From: Spongiactinospora rosea
Lineage (GTDB): Bacteria; Actinomycetota; Actinomycetes; Streptosporangiales; Streptosporangiaceae
Length of the DNA: 64,000 bases
Assembly: GCF_003315795.1 (NCBI RefSeq)
Contig: NZ_QMEY01000004.1
Location: 434,001-498,000 of the forward strand
Direction: 5' to 3'
Shown here: one piece after another, positions 1 to 8,335 of the stretch
How the letters are laid out: the number at the start of each line of letters is the position of its first letter
How positions within the stretch are numbered: the first letter of the stretch is position 1
Notes under the pieces: model-generated
Seen by the model: only the letters and a program-made list of their open reading frames with translations
Database searches by the model: none
What the model was told of the DNA's origin: nothing
Translations under genes and position numbers: made by a program

Positions 1-148
1 GGGCCATCAAGTCGCCCGCACATCGGCAAGTTACGGCCACCCGGGCGGGGACGGCGTCCTGCCTGCCTCCGCCGAAGGCAGGTCGCCGTGCCGCCACAGG
101 TGGCGGGAACGCGCCGGAGATCCGGCGGGCCGGGCGGCCGGGGCGGCG

Positions 149-337
149 CTAGGCCGCGACGGGCGCCCGGTGCGGATCGACCGCGCGGCCGTCGGGCAGC
201 AGCAGGCCGGTGTCCTCGAAGAGCAGGACGCCGTTGCAGAGCAGGCTCCACCCCTGGTCGGGGTGCGCGACGATGACGTGTGCGGCCTCGCGGTCGGCAG
301 AGTAGGCAGTGGGGCAGGTCGGCTGGTGCTGGCACAT
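149..337 (-). CDS. DUF5999 family small protein
   Basis: A 62-residue protein starting MCQHQPTCP and ending DPHRAPVAA. It matches the actinobacterial DUF5999 pattern: an N-terminal Cys/His motif (C2, H4, C8), then a GWSLLCNGVLLFEDTG core and a short tail after LLPDGR. The family's function is unknown; the N-terminal Cys/His residues could bind a metal, which is inference. I chose the ATG at 337 because a GAGAGG ribosome site lies just upstream and the family begins at this Met; the longer reading frame back to about 550 is not family-like. The gene stands alone, with the divergent protease starting 276 bp away. Confidence 0.85.
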   Translation of the reverse strand: MCQHQPTCPTAYSADREAAHVIVAHPDQGWSLLCNGVLLFEDTGLLLPDGRAVDPHRAPVAA

Positions 338-612
338 GATGGCACCTCTCAGGGTGGCGCTCGTGCGTGCGTGCATGTCCCATTCTGCCGAGCGCCACCG
401 ACACTTTTCCTGCTCGACGGGGCCATGCACCTTCACGACTCCAGAATGTTCCACATCGCTGAAGAACCGCTTGCAGAACACTGAACCTTCGCACAACGCC
501 GGCTGGAGCCGAGCCGGGCGGCCCGGCGGCAGCGCCCGAGGATTCGTCATATTAAGCAGGGAATTCCACTATTTTTGTGGGCAATGTCGTCGCCCCTGGA
601 GTCCTTCCCCCG

Positions 613-2106
613 ATGACCACCGCACTACGGGCCGCCCTGGCCTTCACCCTGCTCGCGGGCTTCTACGCGCTGGTCGCTCTCGTCTTCGCCGGCGCCGTCT
701 TCTTCGACGTCTATCTGTTCGTCGATTTCCACGCCCGCGGCATTCAGGTGGCCGCCGTACTGACGCTCGCCGCCATCGCGCTCGCCAGGGCGCTGTGGAT
801 GGTCAGCCGGGCCAGACCCGGCGAGGAGCCGGGCGTGGCCGTGGACCAGCGTCAGGAGCCGGAACTGTGGCGGGTCGTCACGGACCTGGCCCAGCGGGTG
901 CGCACCGCCCCGCCCGACGAGATCCGGCTGGTGGCCGAGGTCAACGCGGCGGTGGGCGAGGAGACCCGGCTGCTCGGCCTGGTGGCCACCCGCCGCCGGA
1001 TGTACATCGGGCTGCCGCTGCTCCAGGCCCTGACGGTGGACGAGATGCGCGCGGTGCTCGGCCACGAGCTCGGCCACTACAGCGGCGCGCACACCCGGCT
1101 CGGCGCGCCCGTCTACCGGGGCCGGGTGGCGCTCGGCGCGACCGTGGATCACCTGGGCCGCCACCCGGTGCTGCAACGCGTCTTCCTCACGTACGCCAAG
1201 CTCTACATGCGCGTGTCCCAGGCCGTCTCGCGGCGTCAGGAGCTGGAGGCCGACCGGTTCGCGGTGGCCATCGCGGGCCGCGAGGCGATGGGCGGAGCGC
1301 TGCGCAAGGTCCGTTTCACCGCACTGGGCTGGGACCTTTTCATGTCGGGCTACCTGAGCATGGCGGGCGCGGCGGGCAGCCGCCCGGCGCAGGTCATGTC
1401 GGGATTTTCCGCGCTGCTGGCCGAGTCGGGCAGGCAGGCCGAACTCGCCGCCGCCGCCGAGCAGCCGGAGACCACCTCGCCCTACGACTCCCATCCCAGC
1501 CTCGCCGAACGGCTGGCCGCCATCGCCGCGCTGCCCGACCCCGGGCACGTCCCCGACCGCAGGCCCGCCACGGCGCTGCTGGTCGATCCGGTGGTCGCGG
1601 CGAACGCCGTGGAGGGCACCATCTGGTCCCCGCAGGCGCTGGCCACGCTGCGGCCGGTGCCGTGGGAGGACATGGTGGCGGCGGCGATGTACGAGATGCG
1701 CAACGCCGAGGCGCTGCACGACCTCGCCGTGGCGGGGCAGCGGGTGATGGGCACGCCGCTGCCGTACCTGGACGCGGCCTTCGAGGCGCTGGCCAGGGGG
1801 CAGGCCGCGGCGCTCACGCACGAGCTGCGGCAGCTCGGCTGGAACCCCTCGGAGACGCTGCTCGGCGGCGTGCTCGGGCAGGCGCTGGAGGCGGTGCTGA
1901 TCCAGCACGGCGAGGCCCGCTGGCGGCTGTCGTGGTCGGGCCCGGCCCGGCTGCTCTACACCGACGGCGAGGAGGTCGCGCTGTCGCACTACGCCGCCAA
2001 GGTCGCGAGCGACCCGTCGTCCATCCCCGGCCTTCGCGAGTGGCTGGCCGAGCAGGGGATCGCCCCCGACTACACGCCTCCGGCACGGGCCGCGGCGGTC
2101 GGCTGA
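613..2106 (+). CDS. M48 family zinc metalloprotease (membrane-anchored)
   Basis: About 497 residues. Two hydrophobic segments near the N-terminus (roughly residues 5-35 and 40-60) should anchor it in the membrane. The zinc motif HELGHY is at about residues 151-156, and the third ligand lies in ELEADRF at about 210-216, as in the HtpX/Ste24-like M48 family. A serine-protease-like triad is absent. M48 enzymes degrade misfolded or excess membrane proteins; the substrate here is unknown. A longer GTG start at 577 is possible, but the ATG at 613 has GGAG about 12 bp upstream and puts the first membrane segment at the usual place. The gene ends 4 bp from the convergent kinase gene. Confidence 0.85.
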   Translation: MTTALRAALAFTLLAGFYALVALVFAGAVFFDVYLFVDFHARGIQVAAVLTLAAIALARALWMVSRARPGEEPGVAVDQRQEPELWRVVTDLAQRVRTAPPDEIRLVAEVNAAVGEETRLLGLVATRRRMYIGLPLLQALTVDEMRAVLGHELGHYSGAHTRLGAPVYRGRVALGATVDHLGRHPVLQRVFLTYAKLYMRVSQAVSRRQELEADRFAVAIAGREAMGGALRKVRFTALGWDLFMSGYLSMAGAAGSRPAQVMSGFSALLAESGRQAELAAAAEQPETTSPYDSHPSLAERLAAIAALPDPGHVPDRRPATALLVDPVVAANAVEGTIWSPQALATLRPVPWEDMVAAAMYEMRNAEALHDLAVAGQRVMGTPLPYLDAAFEALARGQAAALTHELRQLGWNPSETLLGGVLGQALEAVLIQHGEARWRLSWSGPARLLYTDGEEVALSHYAAKVASDPSSIPGLREWLAEQGIAPDYTPPARAAAVG

Positions 2107-2110
2107 CCCG

Positions 2111-5100
2111 CTACGCGCGGCAGACGTCCTGGTAGGGCAGGCCGGGCAGGGACGCCTGCCACTCCTTCTCGGTCAGCGTACGGCCCGCCCTGCGGCACGC
2201 CGCCGCCGCCAGCCACTCCGGGTCGGTGCGCACCCTTGCGAGCCGCCCGTCGCCGTCGAGCGTGGACAGCCACCGGCCGTCCGGGGAGAGGGCCAGCGCG
2301 GCGATCCCGGCGGCCTGGCCGATGACCGGGCGGCCCAGTGCCCGGCCGCTGTTCACGTCCCACAGCGTGACGTCACCCGAGGAGTCCGCGGTGGCGGCCA
2401 GGCCGCCCTCCGGTGGGGGGTCGGTGGAGAAGGCCGCGGAGAACGCCAGGTTCGTGACGCCGCGCCCGGTGCCGCGCAGCGGGAGGTCCAGGTACTCCGC
2501 CGCGCCCGGCCGCCACACGGCCAGCGGGTCGTCGGCGGCGAACGCGGTGCCGTCCGAGGCGAAGTCGGGGGCCGCGGCCCCGCCCTTCGCGGTCATCGGC
2601 ACGCCCGGCCGCCCGGTGGTGGCGTCCAGCAGCCGGACCCCGTCCTCGCCGGTCATCGCGACGGACCGGCCGTCCGGGGTGAACGACAGCGCCCTGACCC
2701 GCTCGGTGTCGAAATGCCAGCAGGGCGCGCCGCCCGGCAGCTCCCACAGGACCACCCGGAGCGAGGGCGCGACGGCCCGCCGGCCGAGCGAGGCCAGCCG
2801 GCGGCCGTCGGGGCTGAAGGCCAGCGCCTCCTGGTAGTCCACCGGCTTCTTGTTGAGGGTGGCCCGTTTCGCCCCGGTCGCGGTGTCCCACACCCCGATC
2901 TCGCCGCGCTCGGCGTGGCCGCTCGCCGCGACGAGCCCGCCGTCCCGGCTGAACGTGACGCGGAAGCGGGGGTTCTCGCCCTTGCCGGGATCGACGGCCA
3001 GGACGTGGTCCTCGGCGTCGGGACGGGTGAGGTCGCGCAACCGTACCTCGCCGGTGGCGTCGTCGCGCCCGGCGACGAGCCGCCCGTCCGGGCTGAGCGC
3101 CTGCCAGCGCTCATCGCCCCCGGTCACGGCCTGGAGATCGAGTCCGGCCACGGTGTCGCCGTCGAGGTAGCGCAGGGTGCGGCCGTCGGGGTCGAAGGCG
3201 ACCTTCGGCGGCAGCCCGGCCTCGGGCACCATGGCCCGGACCGGGATCTCCTGGTCCAGCGCGAGACCGCGGTCGTGCAGCCGGTAGATCTGGAGCCCGC
3301 CCGCGGTGATCGAGGACAGCAGTCTGCCGTCATGGCTGAACCGCAGGTCGCCGCCGTTCCATCGGTCGAGCGACTCGCCCTGTTCCTCCCCGGTCTTCGG
3401 GTCGTGCAGGGTGATGATGGTGTCCAGGCCGGAGGCCATCGACCGGCCGTCCTCGCGTAACGCGATCTTGTGGGCGCAGCCGGGGCAGCGCGGCAGCAGC
3501 GCCCGCCGCTCGCCGCCCGGCGGGGCGATCCGGCTGACCCCGCCGTCCAGGCTGGGCATCAGCACCGCGCCGGCGTCGGGCATGGTCGCCGGGCCGCAGC
3601 AGTCGTGGACCGGGGTGCTGCGGCCGGTACGGGTGTTCCACAGCGTGACGCCCTGGCCGACGCTCACCGCGAGCAGGTCCTGGGCCTGGTCGTATCCGAT
3701 GGAGAAGTCGTAGTCCTGGTAGTCGGGGGGAAGCCGGTAGGTCCAGGGGCGCGCCTCGCCGGTGCCGAGGTCCCAGAGCCGGATGCGCCCGCCCGCGGTG
3801 ACGGCCAGTTCCCTGCCGTTGGGGCTCAGTGCCACGCTCTTGACCGGCGCGGACTCCCCGATCGGGAAGCTGCCCGTGCGCCTGCCGGTGCGTACGTCCC
3901 AAATCCGCACCTCACCGGCGCTCACGCTGACCAGCGTGCGGCCGTCGGAGCTGAGCGCGCGCGCCGCCGAGGCCGCCGGGTCGCGGAACACGCCCACCTC
4001 CGGCCGGGCCACGGACGCGGTCAGGGCCTCCCTGGTCTCCGGCAGCGGGGCCAGCTTCCAGGCCGCGACGCCGAGCAGCATGGCCCTGGCGGGGTCGGTG
4101 GTCCGCAGTGCCTCGGCCAGGCCCGCGATCCTGCGCGCCTCGGCCTCGATCCGCCGGGCGTCGGCCACGGCGCTCTGCCGTACCGCGAAGGCCCCGGCGA
4201 TCAGCGCGAGGGCCAGCAGGGTGGCCATCGCGGCGGTGAGCGTCCGGCCCCTGCGCACCCGGCGGCGGGCCAGCGCGGCGGCGGCCTCCAGGAAGTCGCG
4301 CTCGGCGGGGCCGAGCGTGATGTTGCAACGCTGGGTGGCCGCCCAGTGCAGGGCCTCGGCCAGGTCGCCGCCCGCGAACAGGTCGCCGTCCTTCCTGCCG
4401 CGGGTCCGCCAGCGCCTGGCCCCCTCGGCGATCGCGTCGTGGACGGCGAAGCCGTCGCGGTTGGCGGCCACCCAGGCGCGCAGCCGCGGCCAGGCGTGCA
4501 CCAGGGCGGGCCTGGCCAGCGTGACCTCATCGCCGTTCACGGTCACGAGGTAGGAGAAGACCGCGAGGACCCGCTCGGCCTCGGGGCGTCCGTCGGTGAT
4601 CTCGGCCAGCGATGCGGCGCGCAGCGCGAGCCGTCCGTCACCGGTCACCGTGACCAGGCGCAGGAAGACCTCGGGGACCGCCGCCTGCTCGGCCGGGTCC
4701 AGCATCTCGTACGCCTGCTCGGCCAGCGTGCCGAGCGCGGGGTCGCCCAGCGCCGGGTCGCCGGTCGGGGTGCGGACCTCGCGCGCCTCCGAACTGCCCT
4801 CGGCGAGCAGCCGCGAGACGTCCGGCCCGGGGTCCCCGCTGATCAGCGCGAGCAGCAGCGCCTTGGCCGCCGGACGCTCGGCGGGGTCCTTGGCGAGCGC
4901 GGCGCCGACCAGGTCGCGCAGTTCGAGCGGCAGCCCGCCGAGATCGGGGTCGGTGGAAAGGACGCGGTGCATCACCGCGCCCAGGCTCTCGCCGCGGAAC
5001 GGGTCCTCGCCGGTCGCGGCGAACACCATGATCCCGCCCCAGGCGAACACGTCGGCCGCGGTGCCCGCCCGCTGGCCCATGAAGATCTCCGGGGCCATGT

Positions 5101-5632
5101 AGGTGGGGGTGCCCGTGACCAGCCCGGTCGAGGTGAGCGACATCTCGGGGGTGCGGGCCACGCCGAAGTCGATGACGCGCGGGCCGTCCGGGCCGAGCAG
5201 CACGTTGTCCGGCTTCAGGTCGCGGTGGATCACCCCGGCCTCGTGGATCGCGGTCAGCGCCGTGGCGACCGCGGTGGCCAGCCGGTGCAGGTCGCCTCCG
5301 GTGAAGGTACGCCCGGCCGCCACCGCCTGGCGCAGGCTCGGCCCCTCCACGTATTCGGAGACGATGTAGGGCCGTCGCCCGTCCAGGTCGGCGTCCAGCA
5401 CCCGGGCGGTGCAGAACGAGGCGACCCGCTGAGCGGAGGCGGCCTCCCTGGCCAGCCGGTCGCGCAGCCCGCGCCGCCCGTCCGGGTCGCCGCGCAGCAC
5501 CTTGATCGCCACGCGCCGCCCGTCGGGCGCGTACGCCTCGTACACGACGCCCTGCCCGCCCGCGCCCAGGCGGCCAGAAAGCCAGTACTCGCCCAGCCGA
5601 TGCGGGTCACCATCGCTCAGCGACTGCGCCAT
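2111..5632 (-). CDS. Ser/Thr protein kinase fused to STAND-type helical/TM region and WD40 propeller
   Basis: 1173 residues. A Hanks-type kinase domain fills about residues 15-280: glycine loop GAGGQGVVYEAY, Lys44 in AIKVL, catalytic HRDLKPDN (Asp138), DFG at 155-157 and GTPTYMAPE. Next comes a helical region with ALVHAWPRLRAWV that resembles the winged-helix part of actinobacterial STAND NTPases. A single transmembrane helix lies at about 463-486, followed by a run of WD40 repeats (SPDGR, FSPDGR and similar) to the C-terminus. This predicts a membrane receptor kinase with an extracytoplasmic propeller. The ATG at 5632 follows AGGGGG; the reading frame extends upstream to 5758 without a better site. 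Ligand and targets are unknown. Confidence 0.9.
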   Translation of the reverse strand: MAQSLSDGDPHRLGEYWLSGRLGAGGQGVVYEAYAPDGRRVAIKVLRGDPDGRRGLRDRLAREAASAQRVASFCTARVLDADLDGRRPYIVSEYVEGPSLRQAVAAGRTFTGGDLHRLATAVATALTAIHEAGVIHRDLKPDNVLLGPDGPRVIDFGVARTPEMSLTSTGLVTGTPTYMAPEIFMGQRAGTAADVFAWGGIMVFAATGEDPFRGESLGAVMHRVLSTDPDLGGLPLELRDLVGAALAKDPAERPAAKALLLALISGDPGPDVSRLLAEGSSEAREVRTPTGDPALGDPALGTLAEQAYEMLDPAEQAAVPEVFLRLVTVTGDGRLALRAASLAEITDGRPEAERVLAVFSYLVTVNGDEVTLARPALVHAWPRLRAWVAANRDGFAVHDAIAEGARRWRTRGRKDGDLFAGGDLAEALHWAATQRCNITLGPAERDFLEAAAALARRRVRRGRTLTAAMATLLALALIAGAFAVRQSAVADARRIEAEARRIAGLAEALRTTDPARAMLLGVAAWKLAPLPETREALTASVARPEVGVFRDPAASAARALSSDGRTLVSVSAGEVRIWDVRTGRRTGSFPIGESAPVKSVALSPNGRELAVTAGGRIRLWDLGTGEARPWTYRLPPDYQDYDFSIGYDQAQDLLAVSVGQGVTLWNTRTGRSTPVHDCCGPATMPDAGAVLMPSLDGGVSRIAPPGGERRALLPRCPGCAHKIALREDGRSMASGLDTIITLHDPKTGEEQGESLDRWNGGDLRFSHDGRLLSSITAGGLQIYRLHDRGLALDQEIPVRAMVPEAGLPPKVAFDPDGRTLRYLDGDTVAGLDLQAVTGGDERWQALSPDGRLVAGRDDATGEVRLRDLTRPDAEDHVLAVDPGKGENPRFRVTFSRDGGLVAASGHAERGEIGVWDTATGAKRATLNKKPVDYQEALAFSPDGRRLASLGRRAVAPSLRVVLWELPGGAPCWHFDTERVRALSFTPDGRSVAMTGEDGVRLLDATTGRPGVPMTAKGGAAAPDFASDGTAFAADDPLAVWRPGAAEYLDLPLRGTGRGVTNLAFSAAFSTDPPPEGGLAATADSSGDVTLWDVNSGRALGRPVIGQAAGIAALALSPDGRWLSTLDGDGRLARVRTDPEWLAAAACRRAGRTLTEKEWQASLPGLPYQDVCRA

Positions 5633-5891
5633 TCTGCCCCCTGCACTCGTAGCTGGGGTGTTGGACGCCGGATCCGGCGGCAAAGTTCTCGTTCGACGGC
5701 AGGCAAAAAACATGCGTCTAAGTGATCCCCTGGAAACGCTCCTCCCACTCCCCCTCATCGGGTGTCCGTCCGCCGCGGCCGACAGGAGATTGGACGTACG
5801 GCAGGGCCCGGAAGTTCGAAAGCGGTGTCACGTTCCCGCCCGCCGCTCGGTCTTCCTGGCGAAAGACCGAACTCGGACATGGGGAGAAGCC

Positions 5892-6362
5892 ATGAGTCAG
5901 CGTCTGAGCCTGCCGGAGGTCGCGCCCGCGGCGTTCGAGGCGATGCTGGGACTGGAGAAGTTCATGCGGGCCAGCGGCCTGCCGAGGTCCACCTACGAGC
6001 TGGTGAAGCTGCGGGCCAGCCAGATCAACTCCTGCGGGCTGTGCGTGGACATGCACGCCAAGGACATGCACGAGGAGGGGGAGAGCCTGGAGCGGATCTT
6101 CAGTGTGGCGGCCTGGCGGGAGACCTCGTACTACACCGACGCCGAGCGGGCCGCGCTCGCGCTGACCGAGGAGGCCACCCGGCTGGCCGACCGGTCGGAG
6201 GCGGTGCCGGACCACGTGTGGGACGAGGCGGCCAAGTACTACGAGCCGCCGGTGCTGGCCGCGCTGGTGATGGCGATCGTCACGATCAACGCGTGGAACC
6301 GCATCGGGGTGACGCTGCGGGTGCCCGCGGGCGCGTACGCGCGGCCCCGCGCGAAGGCGTAG
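5892..6362 (+). CDS. Carboxymuconolactone decarboxylase / AhpD-like peroxidase
   Basis: 156 residues. The CMD/AhpD fold signature is visible as NSCGLCVDMHAKDM, a CxxC pair with a His four residues after the second Cys, which is the redox site of AhpD-type alkylhydroperoxidases. Family members reduce peroxides through a dithiol relay or act as small decarboxylases; the exact substrate cannot be read here. The start ATG follows GGGGAGAAGCC. The gene is divergent from the kinase gene with about 260 bp between them, and no AhpC partner lies nearby. Confidence 0.85.
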   Translation: MSQRLSLPEVAPAAFEAMLGLEKFMRASGLPRSTYELVKLRASQINSCGLCVDMHAKDMHEEGESLERIFSVAAWRETSYYTDAERAALALTEEATRLADRSEAVPDHVWDEAAKYYEPPVLAALVMAIVTINAWNRIGVTLRVPAGAYARPRAKA

Positions 6363-6498
6363 CCCGCCGGGGATCGGCCCACGGCCGGCCGCCGTCCTCG
6401 CACGGCCGGCCGGGCAGGTCCCTTGCAACCGTTCGTCAACCTCCACGGGGGAAGATCGGTACACCCGGCGGCGGAGCCGGTTGGAGAGGAGGCAGATC

Positions 6499-6600
6499 AT
6501 GCGACGCATCAGCATCACCAGGCCGCGCAGGCCACGGCGCCCCGCTGTCACGAACGGGCTTGACCTGCGCTCGCCGTCCGGCCGCTTACTTCCCTACTGA
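6499..6600 (+). CDS. Small basic ORF, 33 residues, unknown
   Basis: An ORF of 33 codons (starts MRRISITRPRRPRRP, ends GRLLPY) with a strong ribosome site, GAGGAGG, seven bases before ATG. The 16 bases GAGGAGGCAGATCATG are identical to those at the lexA start. The N-terminus is rich in Arg and Pro. No family recognised. It could be a leader or micro-protein, or a chance ORF behind a good ribosome site. Confidence 0.35.
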   Translation: MRRISITRPRRPRRPAVTNGLDLRSPSGRLLPY

Positions 6601-6710
6601 GAGGTCACAGTGGCCCCAGGAGTCACTTCTTTACCGTCGTCTTACGGGGTGATCTGTAGTTATCTTCTGGTAACACAGGTAACGGAATCATCACGATGGG
6701 GGGCCATGAG

Positions 6711-6890
6711 ATGAGGAAGCTCGCGGCGGTGCCGCCGCACACCGCACGCCACAAGATCCGTGACATCCGCTCGGCGCGCCGCCGCCCGGCGGCGCCCGCC
6801 CCCGATCCGGCGGTCGTGGACCTGCGCGCCTGGACCGGCCGCAACGTCATCCGCTTCCCTCGCGGGGGCGACCCCGCCCCCGCGGCCTGA
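6711..6890 (+). CDS. Small hypothetical protein, 59 residues
   Basis: A short basic protein (starts MRKLAAVPPHTARHK) with an Arg-rich middle and the motif VVDLRAWTGRNVIRFPR. The ATG at 6711 follows a GGGGGG stretch; an in-frame ATG at 6696 is the alternative start. The upstream DNA carries two GGTAAC direct repeats around 6669-6682 that may belong to its promoter. A clear terminator follows, which supports a real transcription unit. Function unknown. Confidence 0.45.
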   Translation: MRKLAAVPPHTARHKIRDIRSARRRPAAPAPDPAVVDLRAWTGRNVIRFPRGGDPAPAA

Positions 6891-6914
6891 CCCCCGCACG
6901 ACCCGCACCACAGC

Positions 6915-6941
6915 GCCCGGACGGCTCCCGCCGCTCCGGGC
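6915..6941 (+). terminator. Rho-independent terminator
   Basis: A perfect 7-bp stem (GCCCGGA / TCCGGGC) with a 13-base loop, followed by TTCTTCAT. It lies just after the small ORF ending at 6890. Confidence 0.7.
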
Positions 6942-7126
6942 TTCTTCATGTCCGGCCCTTTACCGAAGATCGCGCCGGAGTGCCGATTGATCGCTGATAC
7001 GTGCCCGGCGGTTGACCCTCACGCCGAATTCGGGCAAGCTTTCGCCATACTTCGCCGATTATTGGCATGTATGAGTGATTTATTGCGGGTCGTGGCGATC
7101 CGCTCCAGAGAGAGGGGACATCGCTC

Positions 7127-8335
7127 GTGCTAGAGCCCGCCAAGCGGTACACCGGCTACCGGTCCTACGACTACCTGGAGCCCGGCTCCGACTACCGGGT
7201 GTTCGACCTCGCCCCCGAACTCGGCCGGGTGCCCGCGTACGAGGGGGTGCCCCTCTCCGGCGAGCAGGAGGGCCGGGTGCGCCGCCTGCTGACCGACAAC
7301 GTCGTGGTCTCCCTGCACGACCACCCCTCCGTCTTCCCGTCCGACATCGGGCAGACCGTCGAGTACAACCGCACCGCGCGCCACCACACCGGCTACGAGG
7401 GCCTGGCCCGGTCCGGCATGACCGCCGTGTTCGACAACCTGATGGACGGCACCTGCTGCATCACCAGCCAGGCCGGCTGGAAGTGGACCGATGTGGTGGC
7501 CGACATCGGCATGCGGCTGTCCGACCTGGCCCACCAGGACTACGTGATCAAGGTCGAGCGGCTGGACGACATCCGCACGGCGCACGAGACCGGCCGGATC
7601 GGCCTGGTCCTCGCCCTTGAGGCGGCGACCATGATCGAGAACGAGGCCGACCGGATCGACATGCTGTACGGCTTCGGCGTACGGCAGATGGGCATCGCCT
7701 ACAGCGAGGCCAACTCGCTGGGCAGCGGCCTGCGCGAGCGCAGCGACGGCGGCCTGACCATCTTCGGCGAGAAGGCCGTGCGCCGGATGAACAAGCTCGG
7801 CATCGCCATCGACGTCTCGCACTCCGGCGACCGGACCTCGCTCGACACGATCAGGCACTCGGACAAGCCCATCCTGATCACCCACGCCGGGGCCCGCTCG
7901 GTCTGGCCCACCAACCGGATGAAGCCGGACGAGGTCATCAAGGCCGCCGCCGAGCGCGGCGGCGTCATCGGCCTGGAGGCCGCCCCGCACACCACGCTGT
8001 CCCCCGGCCACCCGCGCCACTCGCTGGAGTCGGTCATGGACCACTTCACCCACTGCGTGGACCTGGTCGGCATCGACCACGTGGCGTTCGGCCCCGACAC
8101 GCTGTTCGGCGACCACGTCGGGCTGCACGACGCCTTCGCCGAGCACCTGTCCATCAAGCAGGCGCACGGCAGCGCCTCCTACGAGAAGGTCCCCTACGTC
8201 GACGGCCTGGAGAACCCGGCCGAGTGCTTCTGGAACATCATCGCGTGGCTGGTCCGCAACGGTTACTCCGACGACGAGATCACCAAGGTCGTCGGCGGCA
8301 ACGTGCTGCGGGTGCTGGAAGAGGTCTGGTACTGA
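7127..8335 (+). CDS. M19 family membrane dipeptidase
   Basis: 402 residues. It resembles renal-type (M19) dipeptidases, which are zinc enzymes that cleave dipeptides. Metal-site motifs are recognisable: LHDHPSVFP near residue 65, IDVSHSG and ITHAGARS in the second half, and a C-terminal GIDHVAFGPD. The GTG start follows AGAGAGAGGGG. It opens an operon: its stop overlaps the next gene's ATG by one base (TGATG). With the binding protein and permeases downstream it probably cleaves imported or external dipeptides. There is no signal peptide, so it is probably cytoplasmic. Confidence 0.85.
   Translation: MLEPAKRYTGYRSYDYLEPGSDYRVFDLAPELGRVPAYEGVPLSGEQEGRVRRLLTDNVVVSLHDHPSVFPSDIGQTVEYNRTARHHTGYEGLARSGMTAVFDNLMDGTCCITSQAGWKWTDVVADIGMRLSDLAHQDYVIKVERLDDIRTAHETGRIGLVLALEAATMIENEADRIDMLYGFGVRQMGIAYSEANSLGSGLRERSDGGLTIFGEKAVRRMNKLGIAIDVSHSGDRTSLDTIRHSDKPILITHAGARSVWPTNRMKPDEVIKAAAERGGVIGLEAAPHTTLSPGHPRHSLESVMDHFTHCVDLVGIDHVAFGPDTLFGDHVGLHDAFAEHLSIKQAHGSASYEKVPYVDGLENPAECFWNIIAWLVRNGYSDDEITKVVGGNVLRVLEEVWY

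Noticed and set aside
309..2135. 608-codon frame overlapping the M48 protease
   Set aside because: Arg/Gly/Pro-rich shadow in another frame; the protease frame has HELGH and ELEAD motifs.
3470..5725. Very long plus-strand open frame opposite the kinase/WD40 gene
   Set aside because: It is an antisense shadow produced by high third-position GC; its translation is low-complexity and the minus strand shows full kinase and WD40 motifs.
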